The notes beneath the pieces are model-generated. The model was not told the origin of the DNA, searched no databases, and was given only the letters and a program-made list of their open reading frames with translations. From the NCBI RefSeq assembly GCF_900112175.1, contig NZ_FOYT01000001.1, positions 124,001-188,000 on the forward strand: a stretch of 64,000 nucleotides of DNA, given 5' to 3'. A program made the translations under genes and the position numbers. Below are positions 1 to 8,223 of the stretch, piece by piece; positions within the stretch are counted from its first letter, which is position 1, and the number at the start of each line of letters is the position of its first letter. This DNA comes from Halogeometricum rufum. Lineage in GTDB: Archaea > Halobacteriota > Halobacteria > Halobacteriales > Haloferacaceae.

Positions 1-1242
1 TACTACTTCATCCCGTTCGGACTCGCCCTCGCGCTGACCAGCGGTACCATCAGCGTCGTCTCGCGGGTCGTCGGCGCGGGCAACTACGACGCCGCGGACT
101 TCGCGGTGAAGCAGTCGCTGTGGCTCTCGATTCTCCTCTCCGTTCCCATCACCGCCGCCGGGTGGGTGTACGCGACGCCGCTCATCGACCTCCTGACGAA
201 CGACCCGGCGGCCATCGAACTCGGGAGCGCGTACCTCCGAATCGTGATGTTGTCGGTGACGTTCCGCTTCTGGAGTATGATCGCCGCCCGCGCTCTCGCG
301 GGCGTCGGCGACACCCGGACGCCGATGTACGTCCGCCTGCTGACGCTCCCGACGAACGTCGCGCTGAACGCCGTCCTCATCTTCGGCCTGTTCGGCGCGC
401 CGGCACTCGGTGTCGAAGGCGCGGCGTGGGGCACCGTCGCCGCCAACACGCTCGCGGCGGTCATCTTCTTCGGACTGCTCGCCTCCGGGCGGTGGGACGT
501 GCGACTCCGCCTCGGCGGCAAGCAGTGGGACTGGGGCGTCGTGGCAGAAATCGTCCGCGTCGGTCTCCCCCTCGCCGGGACGCGGCTCTCCCGGACGTTC
601 GGTCGGTTCCCGTTTCTGTTCGTCCTCGGCGTCCTCGGCACCGACGTCGTCGCCGCGTACGCCATCGGTCGGCGCGTGATGCTGCTGGCGCTCATGCCGG
701 CGTGGGGCTACTCCACGGCCGCCTCGACGCTCGTCGGACAGGCGGTCGGCGGCGGCGACGACGCCGAGGCGACGGAGTACGGCTGGCAGACGCTCCGCAT
801 CGCCCTCGTGACGCAACTGCTCATCGCGGCGGTCATCTTCCTCGCCGCCGAGCCACTGGCGCAGGTGTTCGGCGCGGGTAACGTCGCTCTCACGACGACG
901 TTCATCCGCGTGTTCGGCCTCGGCGTGGCCGGGTTCAGCGTCTCGCGAACGATGCGCGGTGCCCTCCGCGGCGCGGGCGACACCCGCTGGCCGTTCTACG
1001 GCGGTCTGCTCGGGACGTACGTCGTCCGTCTCCCCGTCGCCTTCGCCGCACTCCCCGTCGGGTTCGCCGTCTCGGCGTTCGGCGTCACCGTCGCCCCCGG
1101 ACTCGGGTGGGCGCTCCCGGCCGTCTACGCGGCCATCCTCGCCGACATGTACGCCCGCGCCGTCGTCAACGGGGCGCGGTACTACAGCGGCGAGTGGCTT
1201 CGCGTCGCCCGGGAGTCGAACGTCGGCTCTGCGGCCGACTGA
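1..1242 (+). CDS. MATE family efflux transporter, 5'-truncated by window edge
   Basis: Multidrug and toxic compound extrusion (MATE) antiporter of the cell membrane, expected to expel organic cations in exchange for Na+ or H+. The frame is already open at base 1, so the real start lies outside; 413 residues are visible, against about 450-490 for the family. The sequence is almost entirely hydrophobic helices. The two-fold repeat of the family can be seen: TSGTISVVSRVVGAGNYDAA near the visible N-terminus and STLVGQAVGGGDDAEA in the middle are equivalent Gly-rich loops, and RALAGVGDTRTP pairs with RGALRGAGDTRWP. Substrate cannot be told from sequence. The next gene on the strand is a tiny membrane peptide with its own promoter, so no operon partner is evident. 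Confidence 0.9.
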   Translation, partial: YYFIPFGLALALTSGTISVVSRVVGAGNYDAADFAVKQSLWLSILLSVPITAAGWVYATPLIDLLTNDPAAIELGSAYLRIVMLSVTFRFWSMIAARALAGVGDTRTPMYVRLLTLPTNVALNAVLIFGLFGAPALGVEGAAWGTVAANTLAAVIFFGLLASGRWDVRLRLGGKQWDWGVVAEIVRVGLPLAGTRLSRTFGRFPFLFVLGVLGTDVVAAYAIGRRVMLLALMPAWGYSTAASTLVGQAVGGGDDAEATEYGWQTLRIALVTQLLIAAVIFLAAEPLAQVFGAGNVALTTTFIRVFGLGVAGFSVSRTMRGALRGAGDTRWPFYGGLLGTYVVRLPVAFAALPVGFAVSAFGVTVAPGLGWALPAVYAAILADMYARAVVNGARYYSGEWLRVARESNVGSAAD

Positions 1243-1418
1243 GCGACGCCCCGACGGACCGGACCGACGCGGCCAACCGACCGCCGGTTCCGGCGTCGAC
1301 TCTCCGCGTTCGGGCCGTCTGCGCCCCGCGAACCCCTCCGTTTCCACTCGAACCCGAAGTGAACTCGAATGCGAGTGATGTCCTCGCCGGTCGGGACGAC
1401 GGTGGCCGATATTGAAGC

Positions 1419-1426
1419 CTTTAAGC
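1419..1426 (+). promoter_or_regulatory. TATA element of the 29-residue peptide gene
   Basis: CTTTAAGC centred 27 bases before the ATG at 1450, the spacing of a leaderless haloarchaeal promoter. Confidence 0.5.
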
Positions 1427-1449
1427 GCCAGCACTCTCTGCGTGACAGT

Positions 1450-1539
1450 ATGAGCCAAGCGACGAAGATCGTCATCGGAACCGTCGGTGTCGCCGCGTTT
1501 CTCGCTATCGCACTCCTCGCCGTCCTCGCGTTCGGGTAG
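1450..1539 (+). CDS. Small single-helix membrane peptide (29 aa)
   Basis: Too short for most gene callers. It begins MSQATKIVIG and continues as one uninterrupted hydrophobic helix ending in FG, so it would sit in the cytoplasmic membrane with a six-residue cytoplasmic N-terminus. A TATA element lies 27 bases upstream and no other ORF uses it, which is the main reason to accept the gene. The stop codon falls inside the first unit of an 18-base tandem repeat. Function unknown; tiny one-helix proteins of this kind are often subunits or modulators of larger membrane complexes, but nothing here identifies a partner. Confidence 0.5.
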   Translation: MSQATKIVIGTVGVAAFLAIALLAVLAFG

Positions 1540-1623
1540 GCGGACGCGAACCGGTAGGCGGACGCGAACCGGTAGGCGGACGCGAACTGGTCGGCGGACG
1601 CGAACTGACCAGCGAACGCGAAC
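1534..1623 (+). repeat. 18-bp tandem repeat, five copies
   Basis: Five head-to-tail units of 18 bases (1534-1551, 1552-1569, 1570-1587, 1588-1605, 1606-1623). Consensus CGGTAGGCGGACGCGAAC. The second and third are identical, the first differs by one base, the fourth by two, the fifth is degenerate. There are no spacers, so this is a minisatellite and not CRISPR. It starts over the stop codon of the small peptide gene and ends 35 bases before the next ATG. Confidence 0.9.
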
Positions 1624-1658
1624 GCACCGCTGAAGGTGGCGCGGTTCGAACCGCGTCC

Positions 1659-2468
1659 ATGTTCGAATCCCGTGACCTCGCAGACGACGTCGCCGCCGTC
1701 CGCGACGAACACGCCCCGGACGCCCTCGTCCTCTCGGCGGCGGCGGACTTCGAGACCATCCCGCCCGCCGCGGCGGAGGACCTGGGTCTCCTCGTCGATT
1801 CGCTCGACCCGGCGACGTATCCGGCCGACTGGCTCCCGGACGACGCGCCCGCACTCCTCGTCCGCTATGCGGGCGGCGACTTCACCATCGGGATGCCGGG
1901 CGACGGTACCGTCGTCTGGACGCGACAGACCGTCCCGCCGTGCGTCGTCGCGAAGAAACGCGCGGAGGGGACGCCGACGGACTTTCTGGACTTCCTGTTC
2001 GCCGAGGCGTTCGTCCAACTCGGTGCCGGCGTGCCGGAACAGTTCCTCCCGTTCTTCGGCGAGCAGTACCGCGAACTCGACGCCGCGGTTCCCCTCCCGC
2101 CGAACGACGTCTACCAGATAGCGGCGGCCCTGTACGAGGCGTGGGTCGGACTCCAGACGCGGCCGACGTTCGATTCGTGGGAGTCGGACCACCCGCGACT
2201 GTACGACGCGTGGCGCGACGCCGGCCAGCGACTGGAGGGGCGACTCGACACCCTACCGCGCGCCGTCGCCCGCGGGAACACCTCGTTCGCGGAGGCGACG
2301 GAGTACGCCTGCTCGGCCGTCAAACACGGACTCGACCTGCCCGCACCGTTCGCGGCCCTCGACACGGAGGCGTACGTCGAGTACGGCCCGAGTTACGGTG
2401 TCCGCTGGGCGAGGAAGACGTTCGAGCGACTCGAGACGGACACCGACACGGACGCGGACGAAGTCTGA
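1659..2468 (+). CDS. Conserved haloarchaeal protein, DUF7089-like
   Basis: A 269-residue soluble acidic protein with no signal peptide or membrane helix. It ends in an acidic Asp/Glu/Thr tail (ETDTDTDADEV). The sequence looks like a family conserved across Halobacteria that I associate from memory with DUF7089; no enzymatic motif is visible. Codon use (strong G/C third positions) and the ATG after the repeat tract support a real gene. It converges on the gene at 2502-3080 with 33 bases between the stops. Function unknown. Confidence 0.75.
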   Translation: MFESRDLADDVAAVRDEHAPDALVLSAAADFETIPPAAAEDLGLLVDSLDPATYPADWLPDDAPALLVRYAGGDFTIGMPGDGTVVWTRQTVPPCVVAKKRAEGTPTDFLDFLFAEAFVQLGAGVPEQFLPFFGEQYRELDAAVPLPPNDVYQIAAALYEAWVGLQTRPTFDSWESDHPRLYDAWRDAGQRLEGRLDTLPRAVARGNTSFAEATEYACSAVKHGLDLPAPFAALDTEAYVEYGPSYGVRWARKTFERLETDTDTDADEV

Positions 2469-2501
2469 GACTGCCGGTCAGCCCCGCGGATTCTGCCCGC
2501 C

Positions 2502-3080
2502 TCAGAAGTCGCTCGTCACGATGCCGTCCACGTCGAGTTCGACGACGCCCTCGAACAGTTCGCGGAAGCGTTCGAGCGTCGCCTCGTCGTGAACCTCGTT
2601 CGAGAGGTGGAACAGGCCGACGGCGTCGTGTTCGTCCAACAGGTCGAGCAGTCGCTTCGTCGCCTCGTAGGCGCCGTCCACGTCGGCGTAGTAGGCCATC
2701 TCGGTCACCGAATCCACGCTGACCCGGAGTTTGCCGTCGTGCGATTCGAGGAAGTTGCGCGTCTGTTCGACGATGCCGTCTAAGTCGTCCGGCGCGGAGA
2801 CATAGTGGACGTTGTCGGACCCGCGGCGGGAGTAGCCACGTTCGACCGAGAGCGTGTCGAGGATGACGGCGCGGGACTCGTCCACGTCGTAGTGTTCCAG
2901 TTTCTGCTCTACCTCGCGGGCCGTCGTCCGGGTGGAGACGACGAGGAAGTGGTCGGTGTCGGTCTTCAGAAAGTCGGTGTCGATTCGGTCCGTCTCGCCG
3001 ATGCTCGGATGCAGGAGAAGAATGCCCGTGCCGCCGGGAATCGTGTCCGGCGTGTTCTCGATGGCGAGGGTGTAATCCAT
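2502..3080 (-). CDS. RecA/KaiC-fold-like haloarchaeal protein with degenerate P-loop
   Basis: A 192-residue soluble protein. The N-terminal stretch TIPGGTGILLLHPS sits where the KaiC/RecA-type Walker A loop would be but lacks the GK[ST] signature, so ATP binding is doubtful. The layout (P-loop-like start, then AVILDTLSVERG, then alternating strands and helices) resembles the haloarchaeal 'HTR-like'/DUF835-type proteins derived from the RecA superfamily. A TATA-like CTTAAG lies 27 bases before the ATG (3103-3111), supporting this start and a leaderless transcript. Possible role in signalling by analogy only. Confidence 0.7.
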   Translation of the reverse strand: MDYTLAIENTPDTIPGGTGILLLHPSIGETDRIDTDFLKTDTDHFLVVSTRTTAREVEQKLEHYDVDESRAVILDTLSVERGYSRRGSDNVHYVSAPDDLDGIVEQTRNFLESHDGKLRVSVDSVTEMAYYADVDGAYEATKRLLDLLDEHDAVGLFHLSNEVHDEATLERFRELFEGVVELDVDGIVTSDF

Positions 3081-3189
3081 ACCAGATTCTCCGACCGGGG
3101 AACCTTAAGACTGCGGGTGAGTCTCTGTCGCATCCGGCGATTCGCGGACCGCGAACCCCCCTCCGGCGTCGCCATCTCCGTCGCCGGTT

Positions 3190-3231
3190 CCGTCCGCACT
3201 TCGGTTGTTGCCGTCCGCACTTCGGTTGTTG
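3190..3231. repeat. 21-bp direct repeat, two exact copies
   Basis: CCGTCCGCACTTCGGTTGTTG occurs twice head to tail (3190-3210 and 3211-3231) in the gap upstream of the gene at 2502-3080. Confidence 0.9.
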
Positions 3232-3258
3232 CCGCCTCGGCGCTCTCACAGTACGAAG

Positions 3259-3714
3259 TCAGAACACGCTGTCGGCCGTCGCGGCGCCGATGACGCTGAA
3301 CACCGCACCGATGCTCGCCGCCTTCAGCGTGACCCTCAGCACGTCGAGTTGGAGGCTCAACCCGAAGAACGTGTCCGCGTCGCCGGCCATCTCCGAGAGG
3401 AACGTCCCCGGCGCGTCGAACGCGAGTGCGAGGATGAGCACCGAGAGGTAGGCGACGAGGATGAGCGAGACGAACCGGGCGGGGACGCCGAGGAGTTCTC
3501 GTTCCCGGTCGGGGTCCCTGTCGTCCGCCTTGTAGAGCGCCCCGTACCCGACGGTGAGGACGATGACGGCGGTGAGCAATCCCTGCACGACCGACATGCT
3601 GGCCGCGAGGTTCCACACCTCCTCGGTGACGACGAACGGTCCCGCGAGCAGGAACCCCCCGACGACCTGTTGGGCCGTGTCCGCGAGTGCGAACCGGCGG
3701 CGTCTTCCGACCAT
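3259..3714 (-). CDS. DUF2391-like integral membrane protein
   Basis: A 151-residue protein with four predicted membrane helices: VVGGFLLAGPFVV, a helix after SVVQGLLTAVIVL, FVSLILVAYLSVLILAL, and a C-terminal helix near VTLKAASIGAVFSVIG. It matches the TIGR02587/DUF2391 type of small membrane protein known in bacteria and archaea, function unknown. I start at ATG 3714 (MVGRRRRFALADTAQQ) rather than at 3813, because TTTATGC lies 28 bases upstream (3738-3746) and the extra 33 residues are Arg/Gly-rich and look non-coding. Confidence 0.75.
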   Translation of the reverse strand: MVGRRRRFALADTAQQVVGGFLLAGPFVVTEEVWNLAASMSVVQGLLTAVIVLTVGYGALYKADDRDPDRERELLGVPARFVSLILVAYLSVLILALAFDAPGTFLSEMAGDADTFFGLSLQLDVLRVTLKAASIGAVFSVIGAATADSVF

Positions 3715-3842
3715 GCCCCGATGCTTGCGACGCCTCGGCATAAACCGTCCGGCGCACTCTCTGCCCCGCCCCGCCGCACGCGACGGGCCGGTCGGCGTCC
3801 CGAATCCAGTCACGTTTAGTCGTCCGGCGACGACCCGACCGT

Positions 3843-4523
3843 ATGAGCGTCAGAGACGAGTTCGACGCGTGGGCCACCGACGGCCGCGACAAGGGGATGG
3901 AGGAGCGACACTGGCACACGGCCAAGCACGTCCTCGCGCGGATGCCCGTCGAGTCGGGCGACGTGGTGTTGGACCTCGGATGCGGCAGCGGATACGCCGG
4001 CCGCGCCCTCCGCGAGACGAAGGACGCGGGGCGCGTGTACGGACTGGACGGCGCCCCGGAGATGGCGCGCAACGCCCGGTCGTACACCGACGACGAGAGC
4101 GTCGACTTCCTCGTCGGCGACTTCGACGAACTGCCGTTCGCCGACGACAGTCTCGACCACGTGTTCTCGATGGAGGCGTTCTACTACGCCGCCGACCCCG
4201 ACCACGCACTCGCCGAAATCGCGCGGGTCCTCCGCCCCGGCGGGACGTTCTTCTGCGCGGTCAACTACTACGAGGAGAACGAGGCGTCCCACGCGTGGCA
4301 GGAGAACATCGCGATAGAGATGACGCGGTGGTCCCGGGAGGAGTACCGCGAGGCCTTCCGCGATGCCGGCCTCTACGTCGCCGAACAGGACAACGTGCCG
4401 GACCTGGAGATAGAGATTCCGCCCGCGGAGGCGTTCCCCACCGAGAACTGGGAGACGCGCGAGGCGATGGTCGAACGCTACCGGACGCTCGGGACGCTTC
4501 TGACCGTCGGCGTCGCGCCCTGA
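3843..4523 (+). CDS. Class I SAM-dependent methyltransferase
   Basis: A 226-residue cytoplasmic methyltransferase. Motif I of the Rossmann fold is VLDLGCGSG at residues 43-50, followed by the acidic loop VYGLDGAPEM and motif IV region LVGDFDELPF, then the post-motif RVLRPGGTFF typical of the Methyltransf_11/25 group. Substrate is unknown; the group includes quinone and small-molecule methylases. It is a monocistron: the gene at 3259-3714 diverges from it, and a decayed oxidoreductase follows on the opposite strand. Confidence 0.85.
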   Translation: MSVRDEFDAWATDGRDKGMEERHWHTAKHVLARMPVESGDVVLDLGCGSGYAGRALRETKDAGRVYGLDGAPEMARNARSYTDDESVDFLVGDFDELPFADDSLDHVFSMEAFYYAADPDHALAEIARVLRPGGTFFCAVNYYEENEASHAWQENIAIEMTRWSREEYREAFRDAGLYVAEQDNVPDLEIEIPPAEAFPTENWETREAMVERYRTLGTLLTVGVAP

Positions 4524-4592
4524 CTCTCCGACTCAGTCGCCGGCGACGTCGCGCCCTAACGAACCGTCGGCGCTACGCCTGACCCTCGCGAC

Positions 4593-5014
4593 TCAGTCGC
4601 CGTCGGACGCCGTCGGCAGGTCGCCTACTACCGGCCCGTCTATCACTGACCCGTCGCAGTCGAAGTGCGACCCGTGACACCGACAGTCCCGCGTCCGGTC
4701 GCCGTCGTTCCACTCGACGAGACAGCCCATGTGCGGGCAGACGGCGGAGACGGCGTGCAGGTCCGCCTCGTCGTCGCGGTGGACGCCGCGCACGTCGCTG
4801 CCGTCTCGGAGCACCGTCGCCTCCCTCGGCGCGAGGACCCGCACCTCCTCGGACCGGGGCTTCGTCACCCGGTCGCCGGCGAACGAATTCGCCACCTCGG
4901 CGTTCTCCTCGACGAACTCGTTCGCCGCCGACGACGGCCCGAGGCGGTCCGAAACCAGTAGGCGTCTCGGTCGGCGGTCGGGTCGGTCTCGGCCGGTGAA
5001 GTGTCGTAGGGCAT
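4593..5014 (-). pseudogene. Remnant of FAD-dependent oxidoreductase with C-terminal Rieske domain (large internal deletion)
   Basis: The 100-codon ORF from GTG 4895 to 4593 is a complete C-terminal Rieske [2Fe-2S] domain with both ligand pairs, CPHMGC and CRCHGSHF, ending in the usual DGPVVGDLP. Upstream, in the same frame, sequence resembling the linker of these enzymes continues (SAANEFVEENAEVA). In another frame, ATG 5014 opens MPYDTSPAETDPTADRDAYW, which resembles the N-terminus of the same family. Family members carry about 380 residues of FAD-binding (DAO) domain between these two parts. Reading: an out-of-frame internal deletion near 4935-4950 removed the FAD domain. A short ORF for a free Rieske domain could still be translated, so the alternative is a stand-alone Rieske protein. 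Confidence 0.6.
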
Positions 5015-5332
5015 GGGTACGCCCCGCTGTGAACGAGATAGCCGTGGTAGCGAGGCGTCGGGGAAACTCCTGCTGGTCGCGCGTCCGAACTCCCGCTCGG
5101 TTCGACCCCTTCGTTTCGAGTGGAGATTGTGACTGGTCAGCGTCCGGATAGTCGCGTCCGCACCGTCCGACCGGCGTGTTCGCGCCGCCTCGGTGGCCGG
5201 ATTCGAGCCGTTCGAGTGGCCGGATTCGCGTCCATGCGTTCGATTGGGATGGACTCGACGGAGACGGTCGAGACTGCAGTGGAACCGGTCGGTATCAGTC
5301 GCGAAGACGGCCGAAACGGCCGAGTCAGGCGG
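5015..5332. other. Intergenic region without a supported gene
   Basis: 318 bases between the Rieske remnant and the stop of the permease. No coding frame is convincing. It holds two copies of GTGGCCGGATTCG, 23 bases apart (5193-5205 and 5216-5228). This is where an ABC ATPase gene would be expected for the thiamine importer, but no Walker motifs are encoded on either strand. Confidence 0.6.
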
Positions 5333-7045
5333 TCACAGTCCGCCGCGTTCGCCGGTCCGACCGCCGAAGCGTTCGATGACGACGAAGCTGAGGCTGGTGA
5401 CGACGAGGAGGACACAGCCCATCGCCGTGGCGGGGCCGAGTCGCCGTCCCAGATAGCGCTCGACGGCGACGGGCATCGTGTAACTGGCCGACCCCTCCGC
5501 GAGAATGACCGTCGAGTCGAACTCGCCGATGCTGATGGCGAACGCGAACGCCGCGCCGGCGACGACGCCCGCGGCGACCAGAGGGAGTTCCACGTCGAGG
5601 AGGGCGCGGACGCGACTCGCGCCCAGCGTCCGCGACGCCTCCACGAGGCGGGGGTCGAGGCCGCCGAGGAGGGGGGCGACGTTGCGCGTCACGAACGGGT
5701 ACGCGCCGACGGCGTGGGCGGCGACGATGGCCAACGCGCCCGTCACCTGCACGCGGGTGCCGAACACGTCGACGCCGAACACCAGTCCCCGGAGGAGGCC
5801 GAGGCCGACGACGATGCCCGACACCGTCAGCGGTGCCATCGAGAGGGCGTCGATTACCTTCCGCCCGCGGAACTCCCGCGTCGTCAACACGCTGGTGACG
5901 ACGCCCATCGGGAGGGCGAGAGCGAGCGTTCCGAGGCCGAAGACGAGCGAGTTCCTGACCGCCGAGAGCGGCCGAACCTGATAGGTCGTCCCCGTCTGCT
6001 GGCGTTCGACGAGGAACAGGTAGTGGTCGAGCGTGAACCCGCCCTGCGGTCCGGTGACGCTGGCGAGGAGCATCGACGCGATGGGGGCGACGAACACCAC
6101 GACGGCGACGACGCCGTACGCGAGGACGGCCAGCGTGGTTCCGAGTTCGGGGAGCGACGGCGCGGACGGCCACACCGACCGACGACGCTGCGGGCGCGCG
6201 CCGCGACTGCCCGACGCGCGACTCCCCTCGTAGCGGAGGTAGGCGTACGTCAGCGCCAGCGAGATGGCCGTCTCGACGGCCGCCAGCGACGCCGCCTCCG
6301 CGAAGGCGAGGTTCTGGACGCGCGAGTAGATGAACACCTCGACGGTGGCGAGTTGGAAGCCGCCGAGGGCGAGGACGATGGGGAAGGAGGCGAAGGTGAA
6401 GATGAACGTGAGCGTCGCGCCGACGGCGACGGCGGGGAGCAGTTGCGGGAGGACCACGTCGAGGAAGGCGCGACGCGGCGACGCGCCGAGCGTCCGGGCC
6501 GTCTCCACGGCGGAGGCGTCCACGCTCTCCCACGCCGCCGTCGCCACGCGCGTGACGAGGGGTGCGTTGTAGAAGGCGTGGGCGACGATGATGGCGGGCA
6601 GCGAGTAGAGCATCGTGAACTCGGGGAGTCCGAGGGCGGACAGCGCGCGGTTGAGCGTCCCGTTCTGCCCGAACGTCGCGACGAAGCCGATGGCGACCAT
6701 GATGGAGGGCATGACGAACGGGAGGATGGTGAGCGAGCGAAGTGTCTCCCGGCCGCGGAAGTCGAAGCGCGACAGCACCCACGCGCCGGGGAGGCCGAGG
6801 GCGACGGAGGCGACGGTGGAGAGCAGCGCTTGGTACGCGGTGAACCGGAAGATGCCGAGGTAGAACGGCGACGTGAGCACCTCGACGAGGGGGGTCAGCG
6901 TCCACTCGCCGGAGACGCGCACCGCGTCGACGAACACCGTCCCGACGGGGTAGTAGAAGAGGACGAACAGGACGACTGCGGTCACGGCGGCGACGAACGC
7001 CAGCGCCCGCCGTTCGACCCCTCGGGCGAGTGCCGCGACGCTCAC
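5333..7045 (-). CDS. thiP: Thiamine-type ABC transporter permease (two fused BPD domains)
   Basis: A membrane permease of about 570 residues made of two binding-protein-dependent transport domains in tandem (about 12 helices), as in ThiP and the AfuB/FbpB iron permeases. Each half carries an EAA-type loop: ETARTLGASPRRAFLDVVLP in the first and EASRTLGASRVRALLDVELP in the second, the ATPase contact sites. I prefer GTG 7045, four bases after the stop of the binding-protein gene; an upstream GTG at 7093 would overlap that gene by 44 bases and add 16 Gly/Ser-rich residues. Pairing with a TbpA-like binding protein points to thiamine or its phosphates. No ATPase gene follows. Confidence 0.85.
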   Translation of the reverse strand: MSVAALARGVERRALAFVAAVTAVVLFVLFYYPVGTVFVDAVRVSGEWTLTPLVEVLTSPFYLGIFRFTAYQALLSTVASVALGLPGAWVLSRFDFRGRETLRSLTILPFVMPSIMVAIGFVATFGQNGTLNRALSALGLPEFTMLYSLPAIIVAHAFYNAPLVTRVATAAWESVDASAVETARTLGASPRRAFLDVVLPQLLPAVAVGATLTFIFTFASFPIVLALGGFQLATVEVFIYSRVQNLAFAEAASLAAVETAISLALTYAYLRYEGSRASGSRGARPQRRRSVWPSAPSLPELGTTLAVLAYGVVAVVVFVAPIASMLLASVTGPQGGFTLDHYLFLVERQQTGTTYQVRPLSAVRNSLVFGLGTLALALPMGVVTSVLTTREFRGRKVIDALSMAPLTVSGIVVGLGLLRGLVFGVDVFGTRVQVTGALAIVAAHAVGAYPFVTRNVAPLLGGLDPRLVEASRTLGASRVRALLDVELPLVAAGVVAGAAFAFAISIGEFDSTVILAEGSASYTMPVAVERYLGRRLGPATAMGCVLLVVTSLSFVVIERFGGRTGERGGL

Positions 7046-7049
7046 CCGT

Positions 7050-8192
7050 TCAGTTCCCGACGAACTGCCGTTCCCACGCGCTGGTCCACTCACTGAGGTT
7101 GTCTCGGAGCGTGTCGTAGTTGAAAGTGACTGCTTCGGGGGGTTCCTGCGCGTACTTGGCGAACGACTCGGGCAACTCCGCCGTCGTCGTCGCCGGGTAC
7201 TGGACGTTGCGGACGGCTATCTCCGCCTGCACGTCCGGCCGGAGGACGAAGTCCATGAACGTCCGAGCGAGTTCGGGCCGGTCGGTGCCCTCGAACATCG
7301 CCATCCCCTCGGGGTTGGCGTAGCCCTGGTCGTTCAGGAAGCGGAGTTGGTGCTTCGCCAGGTCCTCGCCGGAGTCGTGGGCGTACACCTGGTCGGTGGA
7401 GTAGGAGACGACCATCGGCGCCTCCCCGTTCGAGTAGGCGGTGTAGGAGGTGGACCAGTCCTCCAGCACGCGCACGTCGTTCTCCTTCAGCCCCTGCCAG
7501 TAGTCGAGGAAGCCGTCGCGCCCCTTCGCCGCGACGGTGTGCAGGAGGAACGCCTTACCCGTCGCACTCGAGACGGGGTTCTGGGTCAACAGGTCGCCCG
7601 CGAACTGGTCCTCCAGCAGGCCGTCGAACGTCGCCGGCGCGGAGAAGTCGCCGTCGCCGAACGTCTCGTCGAAGACGAGGCAGATGTAGCCCGTGTCGTA
7701 CGGGACGGCGCGTCCCTGCGGGTCGAACTCCAGCGACTCCTTCACCGTGTCGCGCCGTTCGAGGCCGTCGACGGGGGCGAAGAGCGGGGCGTCGAGATTC
7801 TCGTCGATGCGGATGAGCATGTTCACGTCCAGCCCAACGTACAGGTCCGACGGGATGTCGACGCCGCGGGCGGCGCGTTCGATGTAGTAGTTCACCTCGC
7901 TGTCGGGCGTCTCGTAGCGAATCGTCGCGTCGAACTCCGACTCGAAGGCGTCCTTCAACCACGGGCCGGGACTCGTACTCGGCGCGTCCACGAACGCGCC
8001 GTACGTCGCGACGACCAACTCCGGCGTCTCCCCGCCGGCGGTGCCCGTCGTCGTCCCCGTCTCACTCGCCGTCGTGCCGCCCGTCGTCGTCGTGCCCTCG
8101 TCCGCCGTGGTCGCGCCGCCGTCGCCGAGACACCCGGTGAGAGCCGCGACGCCGCCTGCTCCCGCCGTCGTCAGGAAACTGCGTCGTTTCAT
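7050..8192 (-). CDS. Thiamine-type ABC transporter substrate-binding lipoprotein
   Basis: A 380-residue extracellular solute-binding protein. The N-terminus MKRRSFLTTAGAGG is a Tat signal and LTGC is a lipobox, so it is exported folded and anchored by a lipid; a Thr/Gly-rich linker follows. The mature part matches the TbpA/ThiB group: VATYGAFVDAPSTSPGPWLK, LYVGLDVNML, and APLFAPVDG after it. ATG 8192 is chosen over TTG 8198 because the Tat motif then starts directly and a TATA element (8215-8223) lies 27 bases upstream. It is first in an operon with the permease. Iron-type binding proteins are the alternative, but the GLDVN segment favours thiamine. Confidence 0.85.
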   Translation of the reverse strand: MKRRSFLTTAGAGGVAALTGCLGDGGATTADEGTTTTGGTTASETGTTTGTAGGETPELVVATYGAFVDAPSTSPGPWLKDAFESEFDATIRYETPDSEVNYYIERAARGVDIPSDLYVGLDVNMLIRIDENLDAPLFAPVDGLERRDTVKESLEFDPQGRAVPYDTGYICLVFDETFGDGDFSAPATFDGLLEDQFAGDLLTQNPVSSATGKAFLLHTVAAKGRDGFLDYWQGLKENDVRVLEDWSTSYTAYSNGEAPMVVSYSTDQVYAHDSGEDLAKHQLRFLNDQGYANPEGMAMFEGTDRPELARTFMDFVLRPDVQAEIAVRNVQYPATTTAELPESFAKYAQEPPEAVTFNYDTLRDNLSEWTSAWERQFVGN

Positions 8193-8214
8193 TACCAAGT
8201 AGTTCCACCCGGTG

Positions 8215-8223
8215 ATACTTAAC
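8215..8223 (-). promoter_or_regulatory. TATA element of the thiamine-type ABC operon
   Basis: On the minus strand GTTAAGTAT is centred 27 bases before ATG 8192. The leader is effectively absent, and ACTTGGTA sits immediately before the start codon. Confidence 0.5.

Noticed and set aside
1534-1623. Repeat array as a CRISPR
   Set aside because: The 18-base units are contiguous without spacers and no cas genes are nearby.
1655-1675. GTTCGAATCC, a tRNA T-loop-like string
   Set aside because: No acceptor or anticodon stem pairs with it; it is the start of the protein gene at 1659.
5120-7096. A 658-codon frame opposite the ABC permease
   Set aside because: Low-complexity Arg/Glu/Asp/Gly sequence without family resemblance; the opposite strand is a clear two-domain permease.
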